NCBI GenBank assembly: GCA_016791465.1
Contig: JAEUWE010000402.1
Location: 1 to 13,582, forward strand
DNA length: 13,582 bases
Source: Pseudobdellovibrionaceae bacterium
GTDB lineage: Bacteria; Bdellovibrionota; Bdellovibrionia; Bdellovibrionales; JAMPXM01
Direction of reading: 5' to 3'
The position numbers and the translations under genes are program-made. The notes under the pieces were generated by a model that had not been told where the DNA came from, made no database searches, and was given only the letters and a program-made list of their open reading frames with translations. Below, in pieces: positions 1-6,867 of this stretch; position 1 is the stretch's first letter; each line of letters begins with the position of its first letter.

Positions 1-282
1 AAGACGTGGACAAAAGAAGACCGATTGGCTGAGTACTTGAAGCGCGCCGATCTTCAAGAGGCAGTTAACGTTGCCGCAGACCTCTTTGCGACACAGAACA
101 AAGTGCCACTCAATAAAGTGGTCATTCCTCCGCCGCCAGCTCCGGCGCCAACAAAAGTAGCAGCAGCTGTAGCGCCTGTTAAAAAGACGGGTGAAGGCGA
201 AGCGGTCGTTCAGAAGAATGTCATTGAGAACTCGTCCGGCGCGATTAAGCGGGATGAGAAAGCGTCGTCACAGACGAACTAG
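1..282 (+). CDS. C-terminal end of an unidentified protein (5' end outside window)
   Basis: The frame is open from base 1 to the TAG at 280-282, so the gene starts left of the window and 93 residues are visible. The first roughly 40 residues look like a helical, charged domain end (ED, EYLKRADLQEA, then AADLF). They are followed by a Pro/Ala linker (VIPPPPAPAPTK) and a polar, Lys-rich tail ending in QTN. Such linker-plus-tail ends are common in envelope proteins and in multidomain cytoplasmic proteins, so they do not identify the family. An internal TTG at 25 could be read as a start, but nothing marks it as one and the reading frame continues upstream of it. The intrinsic terminator 30 bases downstream shows this is the last gene of its transcription unit. 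Function unknown. Confidence 0.6.
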   Translation, partial: KTWTKEDRLAEYLKRADLQEAVNVAADLFATQNKVPLNKVVIPPPPAPAPTKVAAAVAPVKKTGEGEAVVQKNVIENSSGAIKRDEKASSQTN

Positions 283-312
283 TACTGTGGCGTTGAAATA
301 GGCCAAAGTATG

Positions 313-346
313 CGCCGTCCTGAGGGTCTCAGGGCGGCGTTATTTT
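313..346 (+). terminator. Rho-independent terminator after the first gene
   Basis: Arms CGCCGTCCTGAG (313-324) and CTCAGGGCGGCG (328-339) pair over 12 bp with one G:U, around a GGT loop. The T-rich run TTATTTT follows at 340-346. The stem plus T-tract is what a plus-strand intrinsic terminator needs. It separates the partial upstream gene from the E1 dehydrogenase genes, which must therefore have their own promoter in 346-404. Confidence 0.85.
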
Positions 347-404
347 GACAAACAGCCGGGGCTTCGTTAACCCAAGAGGCTGATAAAGATGTAATGGGGG
401 ATCG

Positions 405-1523
405 ATGGCACGAACCGTCGGAAAAGCTGTTGGAAAATCGCCGGGAAAATTGCCAATAAAGGCGTCGGGGCGTTCGGGTAAAAAGGCGTCGGGGAAGGCC
501 GCCGGAGCTCGCGATCGCGCCTTGGGACTTCTTGATAAGAAGCTTGTGTTGAACATGCTGGATCTCATGGTGAAGTCGCGCGCTCTCGAAGAGCGACTCA
601 TTAAGGTCTACAAAACCGGAGATGCGTATTTTTGGATCGGAGCTCCCGGCGAAGAGGCCTTTGGTGTGCCACTCGGCCTTTTGGTCGATAAGGGGCATGG
701 CCCGGCCCATGACTTCCTCCATCTGCATTATCGGGGCACTCCAACGCTTGTTGCGATGGGAATGCCGATGATTGATTCGATTCGGCTGATCATGAACCGC
801 GCAACTGATTCTTCAACGGGCGGTCGAAACTTCGCCAATCACTATTGTTTTCCAAAGTGGAATGTTGTGCCGGTCGGTTCACCGATCGAGGTGCAGTACA
901 GCATGGCGGTTGGCACAGCCATGGCGCAGCGTCGTCGCAAGATGAAAAAAGAGAAGGCGGGTGTGAGTATCGTCACGGGCGGCGATGCCGGCAGTGCTGA
1001 AGGAGATTTTGCCTCGTGTATGATTTGGTCGTCACGTCCTGGCGCTGAACTTCCGGTATACATGACGGTGCAGAATAATAAATGGGGTATTTCAACGAAC
1101 TACGATAGCCAACATGGCGAAAAGCACGTTTCAGATCGCGGCAAGGCGTTTGGCATTCGCACGAATGTCGTCGATGGCAATGATCCGATTGAATCCTACT
1201 TCGCAATTTCACAGGATCTTGAATACATCCGAAAGAACACAAAGCCAGTTTTGACTGAGTTTATGGTGTCACGTCTTTACGGACACTCATCGGCATCGGG
1301 TGCGAATCGCGAAAATGGCGAATGTCCGATTGAGCGGTTTGAAAAGCGCTTGGTTGATTCGAAGTATATTACCACTGGTTTTGTAAAAGAACTGTGGCAG
1401 CAGTATGACGATGAGTCGCGAGATGCGGCTGAGAAGGTTCGCGCAGAGGGAGTACCGACGGCGGAAAGTGTTTGGGATCACATCTACGTTGGAAGTGAGA
1501 ATGCGGACTGGAGGAAGTTCTAA
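405..1523 (+). CDS. 2-oxoacid dehydrogenase E1 component, alpha subunit (branched-chain type)
   Basis: This is the thiamine-diphosphate-binding alpha chain of an alpha2beta2 E1. With the beta chain it decarboxylates a 2-oxoacid and passes the acyl group to the lipoyl arm of E2. In the 372-residue product the ThDP/Mg motif is GDA (193-195), 28 residues, then NN (224-225), the GDG-x28-NN pattern with Ala for the last Gly. Other landmarks are the GEEA segment (82-85), YRG (109-111), SEGD-type AEGD (198-201) and the catalytic-loop GHSSASG (293-299), which corresponds to the GHxS(T/M)SD phosphorylation loop of eukaryotic E1 alphas. The partner beta subunit is branched-chain-like, so 2-oxoisovalerate is more likely than pyruvate, but substrate cannot be fixed from sequence. 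The ATG at 405 follows GGGGGA (396-401). Residues 1-36 form an unusual Lys/Arg/Gly/Ser tail with no acidic residue. The stop overlaps the next start by one base. Confidence 0.93.
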   Translation: MARTVGKAVGKSPGKLPIKASGRSGKKASGKAAGARDRALGLLDKKLVLNMLDLMVKSRALEERLIKVYKTGDAYFWIGAPGEEAFGVPLGLLVDKGHGPAHDFLHLHYRGTPTLVAMGMPMIDSIRLIMNRATDSSTGGRNFANHYCFPKWNVVPVGSPIEVQYSMAVGTAMAQRRRKMKKEKAGVSIVTGGDAGSAEGDFASCMIWSSRPGAELPVYMTVQNNKWGISTNYDSQHGEKHVSDRGKAFGIRTNVVDGNDPIESYFAISQDLEYIRKNTKPVLTEFMVSRLYGHSSASGANRENGECPIERFEKRLVDSKYITTGFVKELWQQYDDESRDAAEKVRAEGVPTAESVWDHIYVGSENADWRKF

Positions 1524-2578
1524 TGGCAAATATGGCACAAGCCATTCGAATGGCTCTGCATTACGGAGAATCGAAACTCGGCGTAACCGATATTTTCGGT
1601 GAGGATGTTGGGGCGCCCCTCGGCGGAGTATTCACCGCCACGCAAGGTTTAAAGACGGCATGGAACTCGCCGCTCGACGAGCGCGGTATCGTTTCAACGG
1701 CGATCGGTCTTGGACTCGCCGGAGATCGCTGTGTTGCTGAGATTCAATTCTGTGACTATATTTTCAATACGATCGATCTCTTGAAAATGGCCGGCAATAC
1801 ACTCTGGTGTTCAAACGGTCAGTACAATATGCCGATCGTTTTGATGACGCCGGTCGGTGCTGGAATTCGCGGTTCGGTTTACCACTCTCACTCGTTTGAT
1901 GCGTGGGCGACTCGTCTTCCGGGCTGGAAGGTCGTCATGCCGTCGACACCGCTCGATGCCTATGGACTGATGATTTCAGCAATTAAAGACCCGAACCCTG
2001 TTTTGTTTTTAAAGCCAAAGGCATTGATGCGTATCAAGGGTGAGGAGTTGATTCCTGGTGAGCCTCTTGAGGAAAAAGAGCTGAAGGCGATGATCGATGC
2101 GCCGATTGGCGATCGTTCAAAATGGAAGCCGCGTTGGCCAGCGGTCGGTGAGTTTGAAATTCCGATTGGAAAGGGCAAAATTACACGTGAGGGCAACGAC
2201 ATTACGGTCGTGACTTATGGTCGCCACGTTTTGATGTGCAACAAGGTCGCGGACGATTTGGCGACGGCCGGCATTTCTGCGGAAGTCATCGATCTTCGCA
2301 GTCTCTATCCCTACGATTGGTCGATGATTCGCGAGTCTGTTCGCAAGACGGGCCGAGTGCTCTTCGTCAATGAAGACACAGAAGTGACGAACTTTGGTGA
2401 GCACCTGGCGTATCGTGTGACGCAAGAGCTGTTTTATGAACTCTTGGCGCGCCCCCGTGTACTTGCCGGAAAAAATCTTCCTGGAATTGGCTTGCACCCA
2501 AACCTCGAGGAGGCGTCGGTGCCGCACGGGCACGATATTGAGGTCGCAATTCAAGAGGTCATGGCGGAAGTTCCATAA
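1523..2578 (+). CDS. 2-oxoacid dehydrogenase E1 component, beta subunit (branched-chain type)
   Basis: This is the beta chain of the E1 heterotetramer (351 residues). It supplies the glutamate that activates ThDP (E53 in LDERGIV) and the transketolase C-terminal domain that helps form the E2 contact. Branched-chain E1beta hallmarks are clear: GEDVG (26-30), GGVF.AT.GL (34-43), AEIQF.DYIF (72-81), YHSHS (120-124) with its active-site His, and the block PGWKVVMPSTPLDAYGL. The C-terminal half has the usual VTYG, DLRSLYP and EDTE segments. A roughly 25-residue stretch around EELIPGEPLEEKELKAMIDAP is longer than in compact homologues. Start: the ATG at 1523 shares its A with the TAA of the alpha gene, with a strong GGAGGAAG (1510-1517) inside alpha, so the subunits are probably made in equal amounts. 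No E2/E3 genes are nearby, so they must be elsewhere. Confidence 0.94.
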   Translation: MANMAQAIRMALHYGESKLGVTDIFGEDVGAPLGGVFTATQGLKTAWNSPLDERGIVSTAIGLGLAGDRCVAEIQFCDYIFNTIDLLKMAGNTLWCSNGQYNMPIVLMTPVGAGIRGSVYHSHSFDAWATRLPGWKVVMPSTPLDAYGLMISAIKDPNPVLFLKPKALMRIKGEELIPGEPLEEKELKAMIDAPIGDRSKWKPRWPAVGEFEIPIGKGKITREGNDITVVTYGRHVLMCNKVADDLATAGISAEVIDLRSLYPYDWSMIRESVRKTGRVLFVNEDTEVTNFGEHLAYRVTQELFYELLARPRVLAGKNLPGIGLHPNLEEASVPHGHDIEVAIQEVMAEVP

Positions 2579-3384
2579 TGAAAAATGCTGTTCCAGGTTT
2601 CGATCGCTATGATCTCTATCGACGTGCCGTTCAGTCTCCCGAAGTCGATGTGCGCTTTATTCGTGACACCTACGTCGAACTGACCGGGCGAGATCCAAAA
2701 GTTTTGCGCGAAGATTTTTGTGGAACATTTGCGATTTCTTGCGAGTGGGCCAAGCTTTCAAAAAGCTACAAGTCCATCGGGATCGATCTTGATCCAGAGC
2801 CGATTTTGTATGGGTTGACGCACAACTTGCCGCAGCTCCCGCGTTCGATGCGCGAGCGAGTGACAATTCATCAGGCCAATGTGCTGGCTCCTGATCTGCC
2901 GACGGCGGATGTCATCTGTGCGATGAATTTCTCGCACTACATCTTCAAGCAGCGAAACACGATGAAGGCCTACCTCTTGAACTGCTATTCGGCGTTGAAT
3001 GTCGGCGGCGTGATGGTGATGGATTGTTTTGGTGGCCCAGCCTGTCAGCAGGCCAATGTTGAGCAGACTGAGCATCGCGATTTCACCTACATTTGGGAGC
3101 AGGTTTCGTTTAACCCGCTGACCAACGAGGCGCTCTTTCAAATTCACTTTAAAGACAAAGGCCCGAACGGGCGCACACGCAAGCATAACAACATGTTCAC
3201 CTATGATTGGCGGATGTGGTCGATTCAGGAACTGCGCGAGCTGATGCAAGAGACAGGGTTTAGGAAAACGCATGTCTACTGGGAAGGAACCACGCGCAAT
3301 GGCGAGGGCGACGGCATTTTCTCGCGCGTTGAAGTTGGTGAAGAGTGTGAAGCCTGGGTCGCCTACGTTGTTGGCGAAAAGTAA
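2578..3384 (+). CDS. Class I SAM-dependent methyltransferase
   Basis: The 268-residue protein has the Rossmann-type methyltransferase order. Motif I is the variant EDFCGT (45-50) in place of the usual DxGxGxG. The acidic residue binding the SAM ribose lies in IGIDLDP (67-73). A motif II/IV-like DVICAMNFSHY lies near residues 110-120, and LNVGGVMVMDCFGG follows as the post-strand segment. The EDFCGT form of motif I is seen in a family of uncharacterised bacterial and plant methyltransferases. Its substrate is not known to me and cannot be read here. The ATG at 2578 overlaps the E1beta TAA by one base (TAATG), giving three genes in a translationally coupled run. That context suggests expression with the E1 complex, and perhaps action on it or on a related metabolite, which is inference only. 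Confidence 0.85.
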   Translation: MKNAVPGFDRYDLYRRAVQSPEVDVRFIRDTYVELTGRDPKVLREDFCGTFAISCEWAKLSKSYKSIGIDLDPEPILYGLTHNLPQLPRSMRERVTIHQANVLAPDLPTADVICAMNFSHYIFKQRNTMKAYLLNCYSALNVGGVMVMDCFGGPACQQANVEQTEHRDFTYIWEQVSFNPLTNEALFQIHFKDKGPNGRTRKHNNMFTYDWRMWSIQELRELMQETGFRKTHVYWEGTTRNGEGDGIFSRVEVGEECEAWVAYVVGEK

Positions 3385-3404
3385 TCTGAGATAGGATTTT
3401 AAGC

Positions 3405-4265
3405 GTGATTGTCTTGATCGCTGATTTGCACGGCAATCGCGCAGCGTTTGATTCGATCTGCGCTGACGTCGCTCGGCGTGGTTTCAAACTGCTTGAGGGG
3501 CCTCTGCGCCGAGACCTGCGTGAGGATGAGGCTGTGCCGGTCTTTTTGGGTGATCTGGTGGATCCACTGCCGGAGTCAGCCGAGATGGCGTTTGAGATCC
3601 GAGAGCGCGGTTGGACAGCGCTTCGGGGAAATCATGAAGACTATATTTTGGCCGCCCGCGGTTCGTATCGCGGGACGGATTCGCTTTTCCATTCTGTTGC
3701 GGGTACGGGGTGGCGATTTAAGCCTGTGCGTCTTTGTGCTGAGCGTTTTGCCGAGCAGACATTGAGGTGGATGGCGGATCTTCCGGAGTCTCTTTCGTGG
3801 GGCGAGGTTTTGTTTCTGCATGCAGGACTTCGCTCGAATCGGCGCGGTGATTTTCGTGGTCTCAAGGTGCGGCCCGAGCGATTGATTGTCGGTGGACACT
3901 TTCACGATCCAAGAGTGATCCCATGGGGAGAAAAACGACTGGCATTTTTGGGTGCAGCGGGAATTCCGCTTCGAGTCGATCCGGCAGCGGCACGTGCGGA
4001 GTATGCGCTATTAAAGGGCACCGAGATTGAACTGATCGAGGTCGATTACGATGCTGAAGCGACCGCCGGACTTTATGAGAGAAGTGGTGGAGTGACCGAT
4101 GGTGGCCCGGTGGCGCGAGTGATTTTGCATGAGCTGCGTACTCGGCGTCGGTCGCTCGGTCCGTTTTTTCGGTGGCTCAGAGCAAAATATCAGTTTGATC
4201 TTGAAGCGCAGTCCGAAGCTTGGGCGAGTGAACAAGCGACGGAGTATCTTCGCGAGATCAGTTGA
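3405..4265 (+). CDS. PPP-like calcineurin-type metallophosphoesterase
   Basis: The 286-residue protein carries the full dinuclear-metal signature in order: DLHGN (7-11), GDLVDP (49-54), RGNHED (74-79), LHAG (138-141) and GGHFH (163-167). The RGNHE plus LHAG pair resembles bacterial PPP phosphatases and ApaH more than YfcE-like enzymes, so the target may be phosphoprotein, Ap4A or a nucleotide. Which of these is undecided. Start: a GTG at 3405 with AGGA 8 bases upstream, after a 20-base gap from the methyltransferase. Residues 200-286 form a C-terminal extension past the metal core, with a basic LRTRRRS patch and a final helix-like segment. That region is not assigned to a family. Same strand and short gap suggest co-transcription with the E1 genes. 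Confidence 0.85.
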   Translation: MIVLIADLHGNRAAFDSICADVARRGFKLLEGPLRRDLREDEAVPVFLGDLVDPLPESAEMAFEIRERGWTALRGNHEDYILAARGSYRGTDSLFHSVAGTGWRFKPVRLCAERFAEQTLRWMADLPESLSWGEVLFLHAGLRSNRRGDFRGLKVRPERLIVGGHFHDPRVIPWGEKRLAFLGAAGIPLRVDPAAARAEYALLKGTEIELIEVDYDAEATAGLYERSGGVTDGGPVARVILHELRTRRRSLGPFFRWLRAKYQFDLEAQSEAWASEQATEYLREIS

Positions 4266-4342
4266 GGCGTGAGGGGACAGCTGGACCAGATGATGATCGA
4301 GGTCGAGTGGGCAAGCCGATCGATCGCTGGCAAAATCAAGAG

Positions 4343-5107
4343 ATGGTGAAACTCATTTTGTGCCTCGCTGTCACGCTATTGGTCAGGCCTGTTATGGCCG
4401 ACGACCTCTGTGATCAGTTTATGAATAGCGCTGTTGGTCTTGAAGAAAACAGTTCGGTTTGGCTTGACGGCGGAAAGCTCACGAGAAGCTCTAAATCCAA
4501 TGAGGTCTTGAGCTTTGAAGACGGAAAGAAGGCGCGCGTGAAGCTTGCGCACTTTGTTGGCGACGACATGTTGGTTCTTCCGTCGGATGTTGCAGTTGCC
4601 AGAGAAGGCGACGTGACGACGGTGTCGCGTCGTGTGGCGAGCACTGAAAAGCTTCACCCAGCTGATCTTATCGGATTTGAGGCGCGCTTTAAGAATATGC
4701 CCGGTGGCTGTTTGCCTTTGCAAAATGTAGCGCTGTTTCGCGATCGTCAGGGCGAGATGAAGAAGATCGTTTTCGATAGTGTTTACTGCGATCGGATTCG
4801 AGAGGTTGCAGCACGTGCTGGCCGCGATAAAGTGAAGGGTTGCACGGACTGGCTGGGCGAGATGAACCAGGTCTTTAGCGACCGACGCGCTGAGCTGGCT
4901 CAGCAGGGAATTGTCATGAGCGACAGTCGAACACCTCTTTCAAATGCCTTCGTTGGCAAGACGGAAGAGCTGTCGGCGAGTGCAGTGATGCAAGCGATGG
5001 TGTTCTGCTCCCCAAAAGATTGGGCGGGCTTCAATATGGACCTTCAAATGAAAATCGCAGAGACCGGCCAGCCTTCGAGTTCGAAAGCAAAAGGCGTGCG
5101 TCAGTAG
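4343..5107 (+). CDS. Secreted protein of unknown function
   Basis: I chose the ATG at 4343 over the in-frame TTG at 4262 because it gives a clean signal peptide: MVKLILCLAVTLLVRPVMA, with cleavage expected before DDLC. The 27 residues added by the upstream TTG are charged and unlike any export signal. The Shine-Dalgarno is weak (AAGAG directly before ATG), and a GTG at 4346 is an alternative. The mature protein is about 235 residues, polar, with no further membrane segment. It has five cysteines (DDLC, GGCLP, VYCDR, KGCTD, VFCSP), so periplasmic disulphides are possible. No family is recognised. It follows the phosphoesterase after a 77-base gap and converges with pyrE, with only 17 bases between the stops. 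Confidence 0.7.
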   Translation: MVKLILCLAVTLLVRPVMADDLCDQFMNSAVGLEENSSVWLDGGKLTRSSKSNEVLSFEDGKKARVKLAHFVGDDMLVLPSDVAVAREGDVTTVSRRVASTEKLHPADLIGFEARFKNMPGGCLPLQNVALFRDRQGEMKKIVFDSVYCDRIREVAARAGRDKVKGCTDWLGEMNQVFSDRRAELAQQGIVMSDSRTPLSNAFVGKTEELSASAVMQAMVFCSPKDWAGFNMDLQMKIAETGQPSSSKAKGVRQ

Positions 5108-5124
5108 TCTGAAAATCGCGAGAC

Positions 5125-5649
5125 TTAGCGGCTCGCTTTGAGCTCGGCCATCGTGAACAGAGCGTGAAGTTTGAGTCCGGCTTGCACAAGCTTCTCAGTT
5201 TTTCCTTCGCTGCGATCAATGACGCCGACAACGTCGGTGATGATCGCGCCATCTCCGCGAAGATCGGCCGCACTTTGTACGACCTGACCGCCAGTGGTGA
5301 TCACGTCCTCGATCAGCGTGATCCGGCGGCCTTTGATCTCTGGGCCTTCCGCAAATCGACAGGTGCCATAGTCTTTTGGAGCTTTGCGAACAAAGACGAC
5401 CTGGTGACCTGTTTCGAAAGCGATGGCAGTGGCAATCGGGATTCCTCCCATTTCGAGCGCGCCAAGAAGTTCGGTGTCTGGCGGAATAAGTGCGGCGAGT
5501 TGGCGCGCGATTTCTTTAAGGGTTCCGGGTTGGCTTTCGAACTGGTACTTGTCGAAATACTCGTTTGAGATTTGGCCACTGCGCAGCTTAAAGGTGCCTG
5601 TGCGATGAGAAAGTCGGAATACCTCGGCTGCAAGCTGCTGTTTTGTCAT
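5125..5649 (-). CDS. pyrE: Orotate phosphoribosyltransferase
   Basis: Joins orotate to PRPP to give OMP, the fifth step of UMP synthesis, in the cytoplasm. In the 174-residue product the PRPP-binding loop is ITLIEDVITTGGQV (110-123), the type I phosphoribosyltransferase signature. The flexible catalytic loop reads RKAPKDYGTCRFAEG (88-102). It has KxYGT where the Escherichia coli-type enzymes have KxHG, and this Tyr form occurs in a known sub-branch. The N-terminal substrate region (FKLRSG, 20-25, then a Tyr/Asp-rich stretch) is typical. The start at 5649 is chosen because a consensus AGGAGG lies at 5655-5660 with a 5-base spacer. An ATG 30 bases further upstream has no such site. The gene is monocistronic as far as seen, divergent from a small membrane-protein gene. 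Confidence 0.95.
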   Translation of the reverse strand: MTKQQLAAEVFRLSHRTGTFKLRSGQISNEYFDKYQFESQPGTLKEIARQLAALIPPDTELLGALEMGGIPIATAIAFETGHQVVFVRKAPKDYGTCRFAEGPEIKGRRITLIEDVITTGGQVVQSAADLRGDGAIITDVVGVIDRSEGKTEKLVQAGLKLHALFTMAELKASR

Positions 5650-5671
5650 GGTGGCCTCCTGATACCATAAA
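5643..5671 (+). promoter_or_regulatory. Candidate promoter for the small membrane protein gene
   Basis: TTGTCA (5643-5648, 5 of 6 to the -35 consensus) is 17 bases from CATAAA (5666-5671, 4 of 6 to the -10 consensus). Transcription would begin near 5678 and leave about a 33-base leader before the ATG at 5711. The -35 lies over the first codons of the divergent pyrE, so the two promoters could interfere. Based on sequence match only. Confidence 0.4.
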
Positions 5672-5710
5672 ACTGGCACAGAGTTCGCTACCTCTCAAGG
5701 TTGAGGGACC

Positions 5711-5941
5711 ATGGACTTTGAAACGCGGCACAATACAGAGGGAAACGAGCCAGAACTGGGGCCACAGGTGGGGTCAGACCGGGACCGTCGCTCGCGATCT
5801 CTCGATGAGCGGTTTGTCGCTGCACCCGCGCCGCTGCGTCCTGAGGCCAATGAGAGTCCCGATACCGATGCAATTAAGATCTTCTTGATCTTGGCGGCCT
5901 TAACGGCAGCGATGGCATTTCTATTTAGAATGCTGGCTTAG
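5711..5941 (+). CDS. Small tail-anchored membrane protein, unknown function
   Basis: 76 residues. The first 54 are hydrophilic and disordered-looking, rich in E, R, D and P, with a DRDRRSRS patch at 23-30. A single hydrophobic helix at 55-72 (AIKIFLILAALTAAMAFLF) then ends in RMLA, so the protein has its bulk in the cytoplasm and a C-terminal anchor. The ATG is preceded by GAGGG (5703-5707) and a candidate promoter lies upstream. Its last 17 bases overlap the 3' end of cutA on the other strand. Evidence that it is a real gene is the ribosome-binding site, the promoter match and the coherent tail-anchor design. No family is recognised. Confidence 0.6.
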   Translation: MDFETRHNTEGNEPELGPQVGSDRDRRSRSLDERFVAAPAPLRPEANESPDTDAIKIFLILAALTAAMAFLFRMLA

Positions 5942-6245
5942 GTTGAAGCCAGGCCTGAAAATCCGAATTGAGCTTTGTGATATCGATTGAAGCGATACAG
6001 GGGCAATCATAGGAGTGGTTGTTTTCTAACCATTCGCGCAAGGCATTCTCAGACGCTTTAGCCGTCTTAAAGAGCGCAATGTGTTCGCTTGTGGACTCGA
6101 TCTTGTCATTCCAGCGGTAAATCGATTGGTGGGCCGGTAGCACGTTTACACAGGCTGCTAGGTTCGCCTCTATCGCGCGGCGTCCGAGGCGCTCGGCCTC
6201 ATTCGCCGTTGCAAAAGTCACGTAGACGAAAACGCCGTCACTCAT
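5925..6245 (-). CDS. cutA: CutA-family divalent-cation tolerance protein
   Basis: CutA proteins are small, very stable ferredoxin-fold trimers linked to copper and other metal tolerance in E. coli, though their molecular role is debated. The 106-residue product has the family blocks: VTFATANEAERLGRRAIE (9-26), AACVN (30-34) with the conserved Cys, SIYRWNDKI (41-49), ALFKTAK, and a C-terminal HSYDCPCIASIDI strand. Length is normal for the family. The start codon sits inside the ATGA overlap with the dcd stop, so translation is coupled to dcd. The 3' end overlaps the convergent small membrane-protein gene by 17 bases. Confidence 0.92.
   Translation of the reverse strand: MSDGVFVYVTFATANEAERLGRRAIEANLAACVNVLPAHQSIYRWNDKIESTSEHIALFKTAKASENALREWLENNHSYDCPCIASIDITKLNSDFQAWLQPKPAF
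5933..5952. terminator. Hairpin over the convergent gene ends
   Basis: CTGGCTT (5933-5939) and AAGCCAG (5946-5952) form a 7-bp stem with a 6-base loop. The hairpin spans the stop of the small membrane protein and the last codons of cutA. Neither strand has a T-tract after it, so it is at best a weak or factor-assisted bidirectional terminator. Confidence 0.3.
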
Positions 6246-6787
6246 GATTTCTTGCTGGCCTCAGCGTCGTTGTAGACGCGACTTCCGACCGACTTTTTCT
6301 GACCTTGGTATTTTCCGGCGTAGGGATTGGCCGCGGCCTGATCCATCTTGCAGAAAACCAATTGGCAGATGCGTCGACCCGCAGTGAGTGTGATGGGGAG
6401 CGAGTTTGCGTTGTAGAGCTCAAGCGTGATGTTGCCCTCAAAGCCTGGATCGACCCAGCCAGCGTTTTGAATAAAGAGCCCGAGGCGACCGATACTGGAG
6501 CGACCTTCGACAAAAGCAGTGAGATCGTTTGGCAATTTCACCCACTCCATCGTCGTCGCAAGCAAGAAGGTGTGAGGCGGGATGGTGATCGTTTCGCCTT
6601 CGTACTCGCGATAGAGGATCTCAGAATCCATATCGATCGTTTTCATGTTGAAGTTTTCAACGAGCAGAAAATGACTGCCGAGTCGGCAGTCAATCGATGC
6701 GGGTTGAATGCTCTCTTGCGTGAGCGGCTCGACGACGAGCTCGCCCTTTTTGATCATGGCGTTCAGCGTTTTGTCTGACAAAATCAT
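6242..6787 (-). CDS. dcd: dCTP deaminase, possibly bifunctional (dUMP-forming)
   Basis: Deaminates dCTP to dUTP; some members also hydrolyse the product to dUMP, feeding thymidylate synthesis. The 181-residue protein has the N-terminal block MILSDKTLNAMIKKGEL, the DCRLGSHF segment (33-40), EGRSSIGRLG (94-103) with the Arg-Ser-Ser phosphate ligands, and AGWVDPGFEGNITLEL (109-124), which contains the catalytic Glu at 123. The C-terminal NPYAGKYQGQ resembles the mycobacterial/archaeal bifunctional enzymes more than the E. coli one. I infer, but cannot prove, the dUMP-forming activity. The start at 6787 is set by family alignment. An upstream ATG at 6868 would add 27 unrelated residues. No clear Shine-Dalgarno precedes the chosen start. 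It is the first gene of a dcd-cutA unit. Confidence 0.93.
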   Translation of the reverse strand: MILSDKTLNAMIKKGELVVEPLTQESIQPASIDCRLGSHFLLVENFNMKTIDMDSEILYREYEGETITIPPHTFLLATTMEWVKLPNDLTAFVEGRSSIGRLGLFIQNAGWVDPGFEGNITLELYNANSLPITLTAGRRICQLVFCKMDQAAANPYAGKYQGQKKSVGSRVYNDAEASKKS

Positions 6788-6813
6788 AGTGGCCGGAGAG
6801 TAGAAGGGCCTTC

Positions 6814-6827
6814 GCTTGAGTTCAAGC
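6814..6827. promoter_or_regulatory. Operator-like inverted repeat upstream of dcd
   Basis: GCTTGA and TCAAGC are 6-bp arms separated by a 2-base centre (plus strand GCTTGAGTTCAAGC), 27 bases before the dcd start. A short, near-contiguous inverted repeat at this distance suits a dimeric repressor. A poor -35/-10 pair (TTGAAC, 15 bases, TCTACT on the minus strand) overlaps it. The arms are short enough to arise by chance. Confidence 0.25.
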
Positions 6828-6867
6828 AGCGAGTTTATGTCTGGCGCTTGGCAGGCTTGATGCGCCA

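Noticed and set aside
345..373. Consensus TTGACA right after the first terminator as -35 of the E1 promoter
   Set aside because: The six bases are perfect, but at 16-18 bases spacing the -10 position is TTAACC or TAACCC, a poor match. A promoter must lie here, but this pairing is not supported.
4262..4342. Upstream TTG start for the secreted protein
   Set aside because: It would bury the signal peptide behind 27 charged residues; the ATG at 4343 gives a normal export signal.
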